A stretch of 64,000 bases of DNA from VXNE01 sp965200505 (GTDB taxonomy: Bacteria > Pseudomonadota > Gammaproteobacteria > Pseudomonadales > Azotimanducaceae): the NCBI GenBank assembly GCA_965200505.1, contig OZ241343.1, positions 2,976,001 to 3,040,000 of the forward strand, written 5' to 3'. The notes under the pieces are model-generated. The model saw nothing but the letters and a program-made list of their open reading frames with translations. It was not told where the DNA came from and did not search any database. Shown here in pieces: positions 26,901 through 34,426 of the stretch (position 1 is its first letter; every line of letters begins with the position of its first letter). The position numbers and the translations under genes are program-made.

Positions 26901-28755
26901 GGAAGCCGTCGTCGTCCCTGATCGTCCCCGTCCAGGTGGCCATGCTCGCCGTCACAAACCGCGCGTTGGTCGGATTGCTCAGGGCCAGCACCACCGTCTC
27001 GTGCCGCTCGGTCACCGTGTCGCCGGTCACCTCCACCGCGATCGTCCCGGTCGTGGTACCTTGCGCGATGGTCAAGGTCCCGGCGGCCAACGCCGTGTAG
27101 TCCGTGCCGCTCGTCGCCGTGCCCCTGCCGGTGTCGGCGTAGGCCACCGTCACCTGCTCGCCGGCCGGATCCGACAGCGTTATCGTGAAGTTCAGGTTCG
27201 TCGAGCCGCTGTCGCCTTCCGCCACGCTCACCGGGCCGGTCCGCAGCCACGCCAGGTCGTCGTCCGTGATGGTCCCCGTTCCCCGTCTATTCGCCGACTC
27301 GAGGTTTGCGTTCGTCGGCGTCCCAAGCTGAACTATCACCGTCTCGTCCGGCTCGTCGGTCCTGTCCCCCAGTATCTCCACCGTGACCGTTTTGCTCGTC
27401 TCCCCCGGCGCGAACGTCAAATCCACCGAGTTACCAATTGTCGCAGTCGTCCTGTAGTCCGTGCCCCGAGTGGCCGACGACAAAGCCGTGCCCACCCCCC
27501 AAGGCATCGTCACCTGCCTGCTGTTCGCCGTGCTCAGGCTCACCGTGAAGTTCATGTTCGTCGAGCCGCTGTCGCCCTCGACCACGCTCGGCGAATCGAT
27601 GGAGACCATCGACGTGTCGTCGTCCGTGATCGTGCCGGTGCCCGTGCCCATGCCCGCGCCGATGCGCGCGGCGAAGGGAGGAAAAGCCCCACTCAACTGC
27701 GCCACCACCGTCTCGTGCGCCTCGTCGAGCGTGTCGCCCTGCACCGCCACCGCCACCGTCTTGCTGGTCTCGCCCGCGTTGAAGCGCAGCGTGACCCGGT
27801 TGTTCAGCAAGGACGTCGTGTAGTCCGTGCCGCTCGTCGCTGTGCCGCCGGTGATCCCGAAAATCACCCGGGTGCTCCGATTGGCCGCCGGGTTCAGGGT
27901 CACGGTGAAGTTCATGTTCGTCGAGCCGCTGTCGCCCTCGGTCACGGTGGGGGAGTTGATCGAAAACGTCGGCGTCGACGTGTCGTCGTCCCGGATGGTG
28001 CCCGTCCCACTGCTGGCCGTCGCGGACAACGTCGCGCCCGACGCGCTGCTCAGGGCTATCACCACGGTCTCGTCCGACTCGACAGTCATGTCGCCCGTCA
28101 CCGACACCGTGATCGTCTGGCTCGTCGTTCCCGCCGCGAACGACAGCATCCCCGCCGTCACCGCCGTGTAGTCCGTGCCGCTCGTCGCCGTGCCGGTGCC
28201 GGCGTCCGCGTAGTTCACCGTCACCGCGGTGGTCTTCGACCCGCTCAGGCTCACCGTGAAGACCAAGTTCGCCGAACCGCTGTCTCCTTCCGTCACAAAC
28301 GGCGAATTGATCGACAGCGTGTCGTTGTCCTCGATGGTGCCCCTCCCGATGCGAGGCGCCGTGGACACCGTCGCGCCCACCGCGTTGCCCAGGGTTATCA
28401 CCACGGTCTCGTCCGGCTCGCTGGTCGTGTCGCCCTGCACCGCCACCGTGATCGTCTGGCTCGTCGTTCCCGCCGCGAACGACAGCATCCCCGCTGACAC
28501 CGCCGTATAGTCCGTGCCGCTCGTCGCCGTGCCGGTGCCGGCGTCCGCGTACTGCACCGTCACCGTGCTGGCGCTCGCCGCGCTCAGCGTCACCGTGAAG
28601 ACCAAGTTCGTCGAACCGCTATCCCCCTCGTTCACGCTCGGCGAATCGATCGACAGCACCGGCAACGTCTGCGCGGTCGCGTTGACAGCGAACATGCACG
28701 ATGCGGCAAGCAGCGGCCCGACAACGAGCCGAGTCGCGCGAAGCAGTCTTGTCAT
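20926..28755 (-). CDS. Giant Calx-beta/PKD surface protein with outer-membrane beta-barrel
   Basis: A 2609-residue exported protein. The signal peptide (TRLLRATRLVVGPLLAASC to NATAQ) is followed by five Calx-beta domains (each with VxEGDSGS near its start and ITDDD or similar at its end), six PKD-like domains (each opening with xAGPDQTV), eight near-identical 111-residue Calx-beta repeats, a linker, and about 430 residues that read as an autotransporter-type barrel ending in tryptophan (KWEHSW). It is probably a calcium-binding adhesin held in the outer membrane by its own barrel. The ATG at 28755 is preceded by AGGGA at good spacing; a TTG at 28806 would run through the poly-C tract and is less likely. 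Its C-terminus converges with vsr. Confidence 0.88.
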   Translation of the reverse strand: MTRLLRATRLVVGPLLAASCMFAVNATAQTLPVLSIDSPSVNEGDSGSTNLVFTVTLSAASASTVTVQYADAGTGTATSGTDYTAVSAGMLSFAAGTTSQTITVAVQGDTTSEPDETVVITLGNAVGATVSTAPRIGRGTIEDNDTLSINSPFVTEGDSGSANLVFTVSLSGSKTTAVTVNYADAGTGTATSGTDYTAVTAGMLSFAAGTTSQTITVSVTGDMTVESDETVVIALSSASGATLSATASSGTGTIRDDDTSTPTFSINSPTVTEGDSGSTNMNFTVTLNPAANRSTRVIFGITGGTATSGTDYTTSLLNNRVTLRFNAGETSKTVAVAVQGDTLDEAHETVVAQLSGAFPPFAARIGAGMGTGTGTITDDDTSMVSIDSPSVVEGDSGSTNMNFTVSLSTANSRQVTMPWGVGTALSSATRGTDYRTTATIGNSVDLTFAPGETSKTVTVEILGDRTDEPDETVIVQLGTPTNANLESANRRGTGTITDDDLAWLRTGPVSVAEGDSGSTNLNFTITLSDPAGEQVTVAYADTGRGTATSGTDYTALAAGTLTIAQGTTTGTIAVEVTGDTVTERHETVVLALSNPTNARFVTASMATWTGTIRDDDGFPTANAGADQTVGEGATVTLTGSGSDPDGDPITSYRWTQTAGPAVTLTSVTTATTSFTAPTGLVADEVLRFSLVVEANDEGASDSVDILVNATTLNWSAEAGPNQTVEEENTASLSGMALSGGTELTLLGVGQPSYSWRHTGGGGTAIVNLTGAETATPSFTAPNLLANDDLTFTLTVTVGNNTRTDTVVVTVEADNDDPTANAGPDQTAYEASAVTLSGSGSDPEGESLSYSWSQTGGIPMVTLTGATSPTPRFTAPLTMVDLTLTFTLTVTAGGASHTDTVEVTVEPLVLMANAGPDQVVDEGDTVRLDGRASTAPLGAPPLIYSWRQTGGSPAVTLTGATTATPSFTAPSGLTADVTLTFTLSVTVGGESAEIETDTVDITVEWFGPIFTPELLTADAGPDQTVNPGQAVSLDGTGSTGPFGEELTYSWRQTGGTPTVSLTGAATETPSFTAPDVTADVTLTFSLTVTLGAGTENPESDTDTVNVTVSAGTVSPLLVADAGPDQTVYEGDAVSLDGSGSRPAVGWPLNYSWSQTGGSPTVTLTGAATATPSFTAPDVTAGDEVTLTFSLTVTLGTDSDTDTVDVTINAYDPPTLSVDSPRVNEGNSGTTDLVFTVSLSAASSRQVTVAYATADGTATAGADYRAASGELRFAPGETELTVSVPVLGDLTPEADETLTMTLSDPVNAELGSATATGTIVNDDTAGASIADARAEEGDNGAVDLDFTVTLSAASEVEVTLAYATADGTASAGADYQAASGELRFAPGETELTVSVPVLGDLTPEADETFTLTLSDPVNAELGRATATGLIVNDDTAGVSIADARAEEGDNGTTDLDFTVTLSAASEVEVTLAYATADGTASAGADYQAASGELRFAPGETELTVSVPVLGDLTPEADETFTLTLSDPVNAELGRATATGLIVNDDTAGVSIADARAEEGDNGAAGLDFAVTLSTASETEVTVAYATADGTASAGADYRSASGELRFAPGETELTVSVPVLGDLTPEADETLTVTLSDPVNVELARAAATGTIVNDDTALASVADARAEEGDGGSADLDFTVTLSTVSEIEVTLAYATADGTASAGADYRSASGELRFAPGETELTVSVPVLGDLTPEADETLTITLSAPVNAELGRTTATGVIVNDDVALASVADARAEEGDNGTTDLDFTVTLSTASEIEVTVAYATADGTASAGTDYRAASGELRFAPGDTEMTVSVPVLGDLTPEADETLTITLSDPVNAELGRATATGVIVNDDIALASVADARADEGDNGAADLDFTVTLSAASEIEVTLAYATADGTASAGSDYRAANGALRFAPGDTEMTVSVPVLGDLTPEADETFTVTLSAPVNAELERGTATGFIVNDDTALASIADARAEEGDGGAADLDFTVTLSVASDLEVTVAYATADGTANAGSDYQAASGELRFAPGETELAVSVPVLGDQTPEADETFTVALSAPVNVELGAATAATGVIVDDDVARARDRALEASLAGFGRALAWDAVGAISGRFSGTPAAQGSQMTLGGGRLPSGDEDNVFATQFGDGSRSPWASEAGWSPTVQALGSPPEFHDRAARDPHGPRGSQLSLRDFLQQSSFNLALAEGDEGDDEGWDLSLWGRASSGRFSGQPSSGLSSRGEVVTGYLGMDAQVGERLFAGVALAHSDGDMGYGIADFAGQLDVSLTSVLPYVNFQLSEKLEIWSVVGVGWGDGDFRDAVRSGQTALQDAQGTLDLGFSMVALGANRALATWRNMDLELKSDAFVMQMEGDPDGSAAQPKVKARAQGIRLSLAGHRELMTSEQGRLEANLEFGGRWDGGDAQTGWGTEVGGGLDYRHARLGLGVALQGRYLLVHQAQSFDDKGVSLTLEFDPGVQGQGFSLALRPAWGAHSSGAGELLNDEALLHLGGSAGQFGPDTASERLDFEWGYGFGAREGGSLLRLQGGLSHQGMGQRGYRFGGFLNVSETTRCSVELNRQEALGEPSHGLLIKWEHSW
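22450..25110 (-). repeat. Eight tandem 333-bp repeats (Calx-beta domains) within the giant surface protein
   Basis: Eight consecutive units of about 111 codons encode ADARAEEGDNG...LDFTVTLS...PVLGDLTPEADET...VNDD. Neighbouring units are nearly identical in DNA, for example the unit around 24301-24633 against 24634-24966. This points to recent duplication or gene conversion. The repeats are in frame, so changes in copy number keep the protein open. Confidence 0.9.
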
Positions 28756-28784
28756 GGCTTGTCCCTGAAATTCCGCGCTAAGTC

Positions 28785-28803
28785 GGGGGGGGGGGGGGGG
28801 GGG
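28785..28803. repeat. 19-base guanine (minus-strand cytosine) tract upstream of the giant surface protein
   Basis: An uninterrupted run of 19 G on the plus strand ends 29 bases before the ATG of the minus-strand surface protein, in its 5' untranslated or promoter region. Long G/C tracts at this position control phase variation of surface proteins in several pathogens. A sequencing artefact is the alternative. Confidence 0.9.
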
Positions 28804-28975
28804 CAAATCGGCTACCTCACTGACCAGCGGGGACGCAATATACTTTTGGCCAGCCGCGGCTAGCTACCAGTCCATCAACCCGTGATTGTAACTGAACGAT
28901 GGCCTTCGGGTCACGCTCTGGGCCATCCAGCCAAGTGAGCGACCCTGGCTTTGGCCGCCGCGGCGGGCTTCTTGA

Positions 28976-31900
28976 TTGGGGGCTTCTTCTTTGGCGGTGA
29001 CGAATAGCCAGCTGACGGCGGCGGTCGCAGCCTACTGCGAGGGCTTGGCGGCCGTGCGGGCCACCGGGGCCGGCACGGACGAGCGATCCAGCTACCCAGC
29101 GCTCGCGAATCTCCTGAATGTCGTGGGCGCGACGCTCAAGCCCAAGGTGTTCTGCGTCGCCGAGCCGGCCGACCAAGGCGCCGGCCATCCAGACTTCGGC
29201 CTCTACTCGGCGCGGCAAGTGCAGCAGGGCCAGCCGCGCCCGGGGCAAACGCCGGAGCGTGGCGCCGTGGAGGTCAAGGCGCCACAGCAGGATTTGGAAG
29301 AACTTGCGGCTGGCGAACAAGTGCGCCGCTATGCGGTGCGCTATGGCCTAGTGCTGGTGACCAACTTGCGGGAGTTCGCGTTGGTCGGGCCGGTGCCGGA
29401 AGCGGGCGTTCCGTTGGAGACCTTTCGCTTGGCGGCAAGCGCCGAGGACTTCCACCTGCGGCTGCGCCGACCCAAAGCCCTTGCCCGCAAGGTGGGCGCC
29501 GGTTTGGGCGAATACCTCACTCGGGCGCTGTCCCACCGGGCCGAGATCGTGGAGCCGAAGGATCTGGCCCACCTGCTCGCCTCCTATGCCCGCGATGGGC
29601 TCGGCCGGGTGCAAGCCGGTGACGACTCCGAAGCGCTGGATGCGTTGCGCGCCGCATTGGAGGAGGCGTTGGGGCTGCACTTCGAGGGCGAGCGCGGCCT
29701 GCGGTTCTTTCAATCCACGTTGGTGCAGACGCTCTTCTACGGCGTCTTCTCCGCGTGGGTGCTGTGGTGCCGTCAAGCCCCGCCGCCCAGCCGCCCCTTT
29801 AGCTGGCGGGAGGCGGTTTGGCATCTGCGGGCGCCGGTGTTGCGGGCGCTGTTCCAACAGCTCTCGGATCCCGGGCGGCTGCAGGCGCTGAGCTTGGTGG
29901 AGGTGTTGGATTGGACGGCGGCGGCCCTTGAGCGGGTGAACCGCAGCGCCTTCTTCGCCCGCTTTGACGAAGGCGAGGCGGTGCCCTACTTCTACGAACC
30001 CTTCCTGGAAGCCTTCGACCCGGACCTGCGCAAGCAGTTGGGCGTGTGGTACACGCCTTCGGAGGTGGTGCGCTACATGGTGGCGCGGGTCGATTTGGCG
30101 CTGAAGCAAGACTTGGGCATTGCCGCCGGGCTGGCGGCGGACAATGTTTACGTGCTGGACCCATGCTGTGGCACCGGCGCGTATCTGGCCGAAGTGCTGC
30201 GCCGCATCGCCGCCAACCTGCAAGGCGCCGGCTTGGGCGCCTTGGCGCGCGCGCGGGTGAAGCAGGCGGCCCTCGAGCGCGTGTTCGGCTTTGAGATCAT
30301 GCCGGCGCCGTTCGTCGTCGCGCACCTGCAGGTGGGGCTCACGTTGCAGGGCCTCGATGCGCCGTTGGCGGACGATGGCGCCGAACGCGCCGGCGTCTTC
30401 CTGACCAACGCGCTCACCGGCTGGGAGTCCCGCACGACCGGGCGCCTGCCCTTCCCGGAGCTTGCGGAAGAACGCGACCGCGCCGCGCGGGTGAAGCAGG
30501 ACACCCCCATCCTCGTCATCCTCGGCAACCCGCCGTACAACGGTTTCGCCGGCGTGGCGGTGGCTGAGGAACGGGCGCTGACGGACGCCTACCGCACCGC
30601 CCGCCGAGTGCGCCGGCCGGAGGGACAGGGGCTGAACGACCTCTACGTCCGCTTCTTCCGCATGGCGGAACGGCGCATTGTGGAGCAGACCGGGCAGGGC
30701 GTGGTCTGCTTCATCTCCAACTATTCTTGGCTGGACGGGCTGTCCTTCACGGGGATGCGGGAACGTTACCTGGAGGCGTTCGACGCGGTGCGCATCGACA
30801 ACCTGCATGGCGACCGCATCATCTCCGAATACGCGCCGGACGGCCGCACCAGCGAGACGGTGTTCGCCTTGCAGGGCCAATCGCCTGGCATCCGGGTGGG
30901 CACCAGCATTGCCCTGTTCACCAAGTCGCGCAAACCGCGGGCGCGGGCGGCAAGACGCATCAGGTATCGAGACTTCCACCAAGCGCGGGCCATCGACCGT
31001 CGGGCGGCGCTGCTCAAGAGCCTGGGCGCCTCGGGCATGGATGCCGGCTATGCCGCGTTGGCGCCGCAGACGCGCCTCGGTTTGCCGTTCAAGCCGCTGG
31101 CCGTGAGCAAGGATTGGTTCGACTGGCCGGCGCTGCCGGAGCTGTTTCCGGTGTCGTTTTCCGGGGTGAGGACCAGCCGCGACGGGTTTCTCGTCGATGC
31201 GGACCTCGACCGGCTGCAGGCGCGAATCGCGGACTACTTCGACCCTGCCCTGAACCACGAGGAAATCGCCCGGCGTTACCCCACGGCGATGCGGACGACG
31301 GCGCACTTCGACGCCCGCTCGGTGCGTGAAGCGCTGTTGGCGCGTGGTGGCCCGAGCGAGGCGGGCTTTGTGCGCTTCGCCTACCGGCCGTTCGACGATC
31401 GGTGGCTCTATTGGGAGGCAGATGGCGGACTCCTCGACCGGCCGCGCGCCGACTATCGGCCCCATGTGTTCGAGGGGAACCTATGGCTGTCGGCGGCCCA
31501 GCATTTGCGGCGCGACGAAACCGAACCGCAAGCCTGCTTCACGGAACACATCGCCTCCTCCCACTCCATCGAACGCGGCACGAACTGGTTCCCAGCCTAT
31601 CTGCGCAACGGCCCCATCGAAATTGGGAACCACAGCGCGGCGGGTCCGGCGCGCATGGGGCGGCCCAACCTCTCGAAGGCGGCGCATCAATACTTGGCGT
31701 CCTTGGGCTTGGGCGTCGAGGATCTGTTTCACCATGTGCTTGCCGTGCTGCACGACCCCGCGTACTGCGACGCCAACGCCGGGGCGCTGCGCATGGAATG
31801 GCCGCGCATCCCGCTTCCCGGTTGGCCGGCGCGGCGCGCTGCCAGAGCGGCCGAAGCGGCCGTGGCAAGGCTCGCCGAGTCGGCCGCCCGGGGCCGCGAG

Positions 31901-32362
31901 CTGGCGGGATTGCTCGACGCCGATACCCCGTGCCCCGGCGTCACGACGGGCCAGCTTCGCCCTGAACTCGCCGCCATTGCCGTGCCCACGACCACGCATG
32001 GCGGCGCCATGCGCGGCAACGACTTTGCGTTGACCGCCGGCTGGGGCCGCAAGGGAAGCAGCGGCGCGGTGATGCCTAGGCAAGGCCGCCCCGTGGAACG
32101 CCCGTTGACGCCGGCCGAGCGCACCGCCCTGGGCAAAGCCGCAACTGCCCTCGGCAACACCACCTTCGACGTCCACCTGAACGAACACGCCTTCTGGCGC
32201 AACGTGCCGGCGGCGGTTTGGCACTACAAGCTGGGTGGCTATCCCGTCCTCAAGAAGTGGCTCTCTTACCGCGAGCGCCGCATCCTGGAACGCCCCTTGC
32301 GGCCGCAAGAAGTTCAACACTTCACCAACGCCGCCCGCCGCATTGCCGCCATGCTGGGCTGA
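28976..32362 (+). CDS. Type ISP-like single-chain restriction-modification enzyme (nuclease, N6-adenine methyltransferase, specificity domain)
   Basis: An 1128-residue protein. The N-terminal domain has a PD-(D/E)xK pattern: Asp73 in HPDFGLYS, and Glu99-x-Lys101 in GAVEVKAPQQDL. The methyltransferase core follows, with motif I LDPCCGTGAYLAEVL near residue 394 and motif IV ILGNPPYNGF near residue 515, which indicates adenine N6 methylation. The last 300 residues match the type ISP C-terminal specificity domain, including VWHYKLGGYPVLKKWLSYR. No helicase motor lies between the nuclease and the methyltransferase, unlike classic type ISP enzymes of about 1500 residues. It may therefore work more like a type IIG enzyme. 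TTG 28976 is the longest start; GTG 28997 is an alternative. No separate restriction or methyltransferase gene is adjacent. Confidence 0.85.
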   Translation: MGASSLAVTNSQLTAAVAAYCEGLAAVRATGAGTDERSSYPALANLLNVVGATLKPKVFCVAEPADQGAGHPDFGLYSARQVQQGQPRPGQTPERGAVEVKAPQQDLEELAAGEQVRRYAVRYGLVLVTNLREFALVGPVPEAGVPLETFRLAASAEDFHLRLRRPKALARKVGAGLGEYLTRALSHRAEIVEPKDLAHLLASYARDGLGRVQAGDDSEALDALRAALEEALGLHFEGERGLRFFQSTLVQTLFYGVFSAWVLWCRQAPPPSRPFSWREAVWHLRAPVLRALFQQLSDPGRLQALSLVEVLDWTAAALERVNRSAFFARFDEGEAVPYFYEPFLEAFDPDLRKQLGVWYTPSEVVRYMVARVDLALKQDLGIAAGLAADNVYVLDPCCGTGAYLAEVLRRIAANLQGAGLGALARARVKQAALERVFGFEIMPAPFVVAHLQVGLTLQGLDAPLADDGAERAGVFLTNALTGWESRTTGRLPFPELAEERDRAARVKQDTPILVILGNPPYNGFAGVAVAEERALTDAYRTARRVRRPEGQGLNDLYVRFFRMAERRIVEQTGQGVVCFISNYSWLDGLSFTGMRERYLEAFDAVRIDNLHGDRIISEYAPDGRTSETVFALQGQSPGIRVGTSIALFTKSRKPRARAARRIRYRDFHQARAIDRRAALLKSLGASGMDAGYAALAPQTRLGLPFKPLAVSKDWFDWPALPELFPVSFSGVRTSRDGFLVDADLDRLQARIADYFDPALNHEEIARRYPTAMRTTAHFDARSVREALLARGGPSEAGFVRFAYRPFDDRWLYWEADGGLLDRPRADYRPHVFEGNLWLSAAQHLRRDETEPQACFTEHIASSHSIERGTNWFPAYLRNGPIEIGNHSAAGPARMGRPNLSKAAHQYLASLGLGVEDLFHHVLAVLHDPAYCDANAGALRMEWPRIPLPGWPARRAARAAEAAVARLAESAARGRELAGLLDADTPCPGVTTGQLRPELAAIAVPTTTHGGAMRGNDFALTAGWGRKGSSGAVMPRQGRPVERPLTPAERTALGKAATALGNTTFDVHLNEHAFWRNVPAAVWHYKLGGYPVLKKWLSYRERRILERPLRPQEVQHFTNAARRIAAMLG

Positions 32363-32463
32363 GACGGGTCGCGCAGCGTGGCCAAGGGTGGTGCGCCGCG
32401 GCCAAGCGGCTATGATGGCGGCATGGCGCATCGTGCCGGCAGGCGATCCTGGGAAGCCCCAAT

Positions 32464-33105
32464 GTGCAAGGCAAGCCCATGACGGCCGGTGACACCTCCG
32501 GTCGGTTCGTGCGCTTCTGGGCTTGGCGTGACGACCTGCATCAGCGGCTCGCGGCAACGCGGGAAGAAGATGCGGCGCACCGGGCGGCGTTCGTCGCGCG
32601 GGCCCAAGAACTCGCGGGCGAGGTGGCCTTCGTGCTCGGCAACGGGCTCACCGAGGGCGCAGTGGAAGCGCTCTCGGCCCTCGCCGAGCAGGACATGGTG
32701 GACTTCTGCATCATGGTCGATTTGGCGGCCGCGGTCAGCATCGCCGGCGTGCCGCCGCTCGCGCCGGAAGTCCGCCGGCATTTGGAGGAGTTTCTGGACA
32801 GTGAGCCTTGGCACTCGCTCATGGTGGATAACGACCTCACCGTGGCGTTGGCGATGGTGGAAGCGGTCGCCGCGGCGGGTGCCGAGGTGCCTTGGTACGA
32901 GACCTCGCCCAACCTCATCCGCGTCACGGCGCGGGTTTTGGATGGCGCCAATGCCGAGCAGGTGCAGCGCTTCGTGGGCGAACTGAACGCCTTGGGCCAA
33001 GCGAGCGGGGCGCCCATTCCGAACGACGCCGCGGAGATCTTGCGCTACATCGTGCGGGGCGCCGCGCAACGGCTGGGCATCGAGCCGCCGCGCCTCTCCG
33101 CATAG
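32464..33105 (+). CDS. Hypothetical cytosolic protein
   Basis: A 213-residue acidic, helical-looking protein with no motif I recognise. There is no signal peptide or membrane segment. Notable stretches are VRFWAWRDDLHQRL near the N-terminus and EPWHSLMVDNDLTVALAMVE in the middle. The coding bias matches its neighbours, so the gene is probably real. GTG 32464 follows GGGAAG at good spacing; ATG 32479 is the alternative start. It stands alone between the ISP-like gene and the rhomboid gene. Confidence 0.65.
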   Translation: MQGKPMTAGDTSGRFVRFWAWRDDLHQRLAATREEDAAHRAAFVARAQELAGEVAFVLGNGLTEGAVEALSALAEQDMVDFCIMVDLAAAVSIAGVPPLAPEVRRHLEEFLDSEPWHSLMVDNDLTVALAMVEAVAAAGAEVPWYETSPNLIRVTARVLDGANAEQVQRFVGELNALGQASGAPIPNDAAEILRYIVRGAAQRLGIEPPRLSA

Positions 33106-33198
33106 CCTCCGCTTCCGCCCGGCCACGAACTTGGAGCGCCCCGGCGCACGGCTGGCGCGGCGCCTGCATTACACTCCCCACATGGACGCTCAACCGGC

Positions 33199-33774
33199 TT
33201 GGCGCAGACTGTGAGACGCGGCATCGGCGGCCGCGCATTCACCCTGCTGGCGAGCGTGGGCGTCGTGTGGGTGATTTCGTTCTACGCGCTGGCGGAGCCG
33301 AGCGCCCTCTACGCGCTGGCGATCATCCCGCGTGACGTCAACCACCTGGTGGGCATCGTCGGCATGCCGTTCGTGCATCACTCGCTCGCGCATCTCATGG
33401 CGAACACCGGCCCGCTGCTGGCACTGGGCACGGTGATGCTGTTCCGCGGCGTCGGCTACTACGCGGTCGCCACCACCTTCATCATTCTCTTGAGCGGCGT
33501 CGCCGTGTGGGGGCTTGGCCGCAGCGCGGCGCACATCGGCGCGAGCGGCGTGGTGTTTGGCTTGGCCGGCTTCCTGGTGGTGCGCGGCCTCTATGAGCGG
33601 CGCCCGGGCTCGGCGGCGGTGGCGCTCTTCGTGTTCCTCATCTACGGCGGCATGATCTGGGGCGTCGTCCCGCAAGACGATGGTGTTTCGTGGGAGTCGC
33701 ATCTGTTCGGCCTGATCGCGGGCGTCGTCACCGCCCGGGCCTTTGCCGCCAAGGCCCGCGCCGAAGCGGCATGA
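33199..33774 (+). CDS. Rhomboid-family intramembrane serine protease
   Basis: A 191-residue protein with about six hydrophobic segments. The rhomboid signatures are present: HHSLAHLMANT on the second transmembrane helix (the conserved His and Asn), catalytic Ser116 in HIGASGVVFGL, and catalytic His168 in SWESHLFGLIAG. It should cut transmembrane segments of client proteins. The start is TTG 33199 or GTG 33211. Its stop overlaps the start of the site-2 protease gene (ATGA), so two different intramembrane proteases are made together. Confidence 0.87.
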   Translation: MAQTVRRGIGGRAFTLLASVGVVWVISFYALAEPSALYALAIIPRDVNHLVGIVGMPFVHHSLAHLMANTGPLLALGTVMLFRGVGYYAVATTFIILLSGVAVWGLGRSAAHIGASGVVFGLAGFLVVRGLYERRPGSAAVALFVFLIYGGMIWGVVPQDDGVSWESHLFGLIAGVVTARAFAAKARAEAA

Positions 33775-34415
33775 TCGATCTCATCTATCGGGGCGAGACG
33801 CTGCTCTTCGCCCTGCTGCTGATCGCGCTGGTGGCGTCGCTCACGTTCCACGAGTTCGGCCATGCCGTGGTGGCGAAGTGGCATGGCGACCGCACCGCGC
33901 AACTCGCCGGCCGGCTCACCCTCAATCCCCTCGCCCATGTGGATGTGATGGGGCTCTTGATGGTGGTGCTGGTGGGCTTCGGCTACGCCAAGCCAGTGCC
34001 CACGGACCCGCGCAACTTCCGCTCCCCGCGGTCAGATTTGTGGGTGGCCGCGGCGGGGCCGGGCATGAACCTCTTACTTGCCGCCTTGGCGTGGAACGGT
34101 TTCCTGCTGTTGCGGGCCAGCGGCGTGGCCTATTTCTTCGAGCCGGGGGTGGAGACGTTCTTCATCATTCTGGTGCAGGTGAATCTCCTGCTCATGGTGT
34201 TCAACCTGATCCCGCTGGGGCCGCTGGATGGCCACTATATCCTGCCGCATCTGTTGCCGGCCGGGCTCGCCCGCGCCTATCGCCACTACAACGCGCGCTA
34301 CGGCGTGTGGGCGCTGTTGGCCCTCGTCGCGCTGGCGTTGCTCGGCGCCCCGGTGTTCGCTCAAGTGATGGCGTTCGCCGCGGCGCTGTTGCCGTACATC
34401 ACTTTCATCGGATAG
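33771..34415 (+). CDS. Site-2 protease family (M50) intramembrane metalloprotease
   Basis: A 214-residue polytopic protein with the zinc motif HEFGH at residues 27-31 and the third ligand region as PLGPLDGHYILP, which corresponds to NPDG of other site-2 proteases. AAGPGMNLLLA is the usual helix between them. It lacks a PDZ domain and belongs to the minimal S2P group. Translation is coupled to the rhomboid gene by a 4-base overlap. The substrate is unknown; no anti-sigma factor gene is nearby. Confidence 0.88.
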   Translation: MIDLIYRGETLLFALLLIALVASLTFHEFGHAVVAKWHGDRTAQLAGRLTLNPLAHVDVMGLLMVVLVGFGYAKPVPTDPRNFRSPRSDLWVAAAGPGMNLLLAALAWNGFLLLRASGVAYFFEPGVETFFIILVQVNLLLMVFNLIPLGPLDGHYILPHLLPAGLARAYRHYNARYGVWALLALVALALLGAPVFAQVMAFAAALLPYITFIG

Positions 34416-34426
34416 GAGACCTGCCC

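Noticed and set aside
26005..28497. An 830-codon open frame on the plus strand opposite the giant surface protein.
   Set aside because: It is the antisense of repetitive Calx-beta and PKD coding sequence, very rich in Arg and His, with no domain.
28756..28806. Extension of the giant surface protein to a TTG at 28806, encoding six prolines from the C tract.
   Set aside because: The ATG at 28755 has a ribosome-binding site and begins a standard signal peptide; the tract is more likely upstream, not coding.
28911..29010. A short minus-strand frame rich in Lys, Pro and Ala (SPPKKKPPIKKPAAAAKA), like a histone H1 tail.
   Set aside because: It overlaps the start of the plus-strand ISP-like gene, has no good start and is short; probably chance.
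29348..31465. A 705-codon minus-strand open frame opposite the ISP-like enzyme.
   Set aside because: Composition is typical antisense shadow (Arg, His, Gln, Pro rich); the plus strand has clear methyltransferase motifs.
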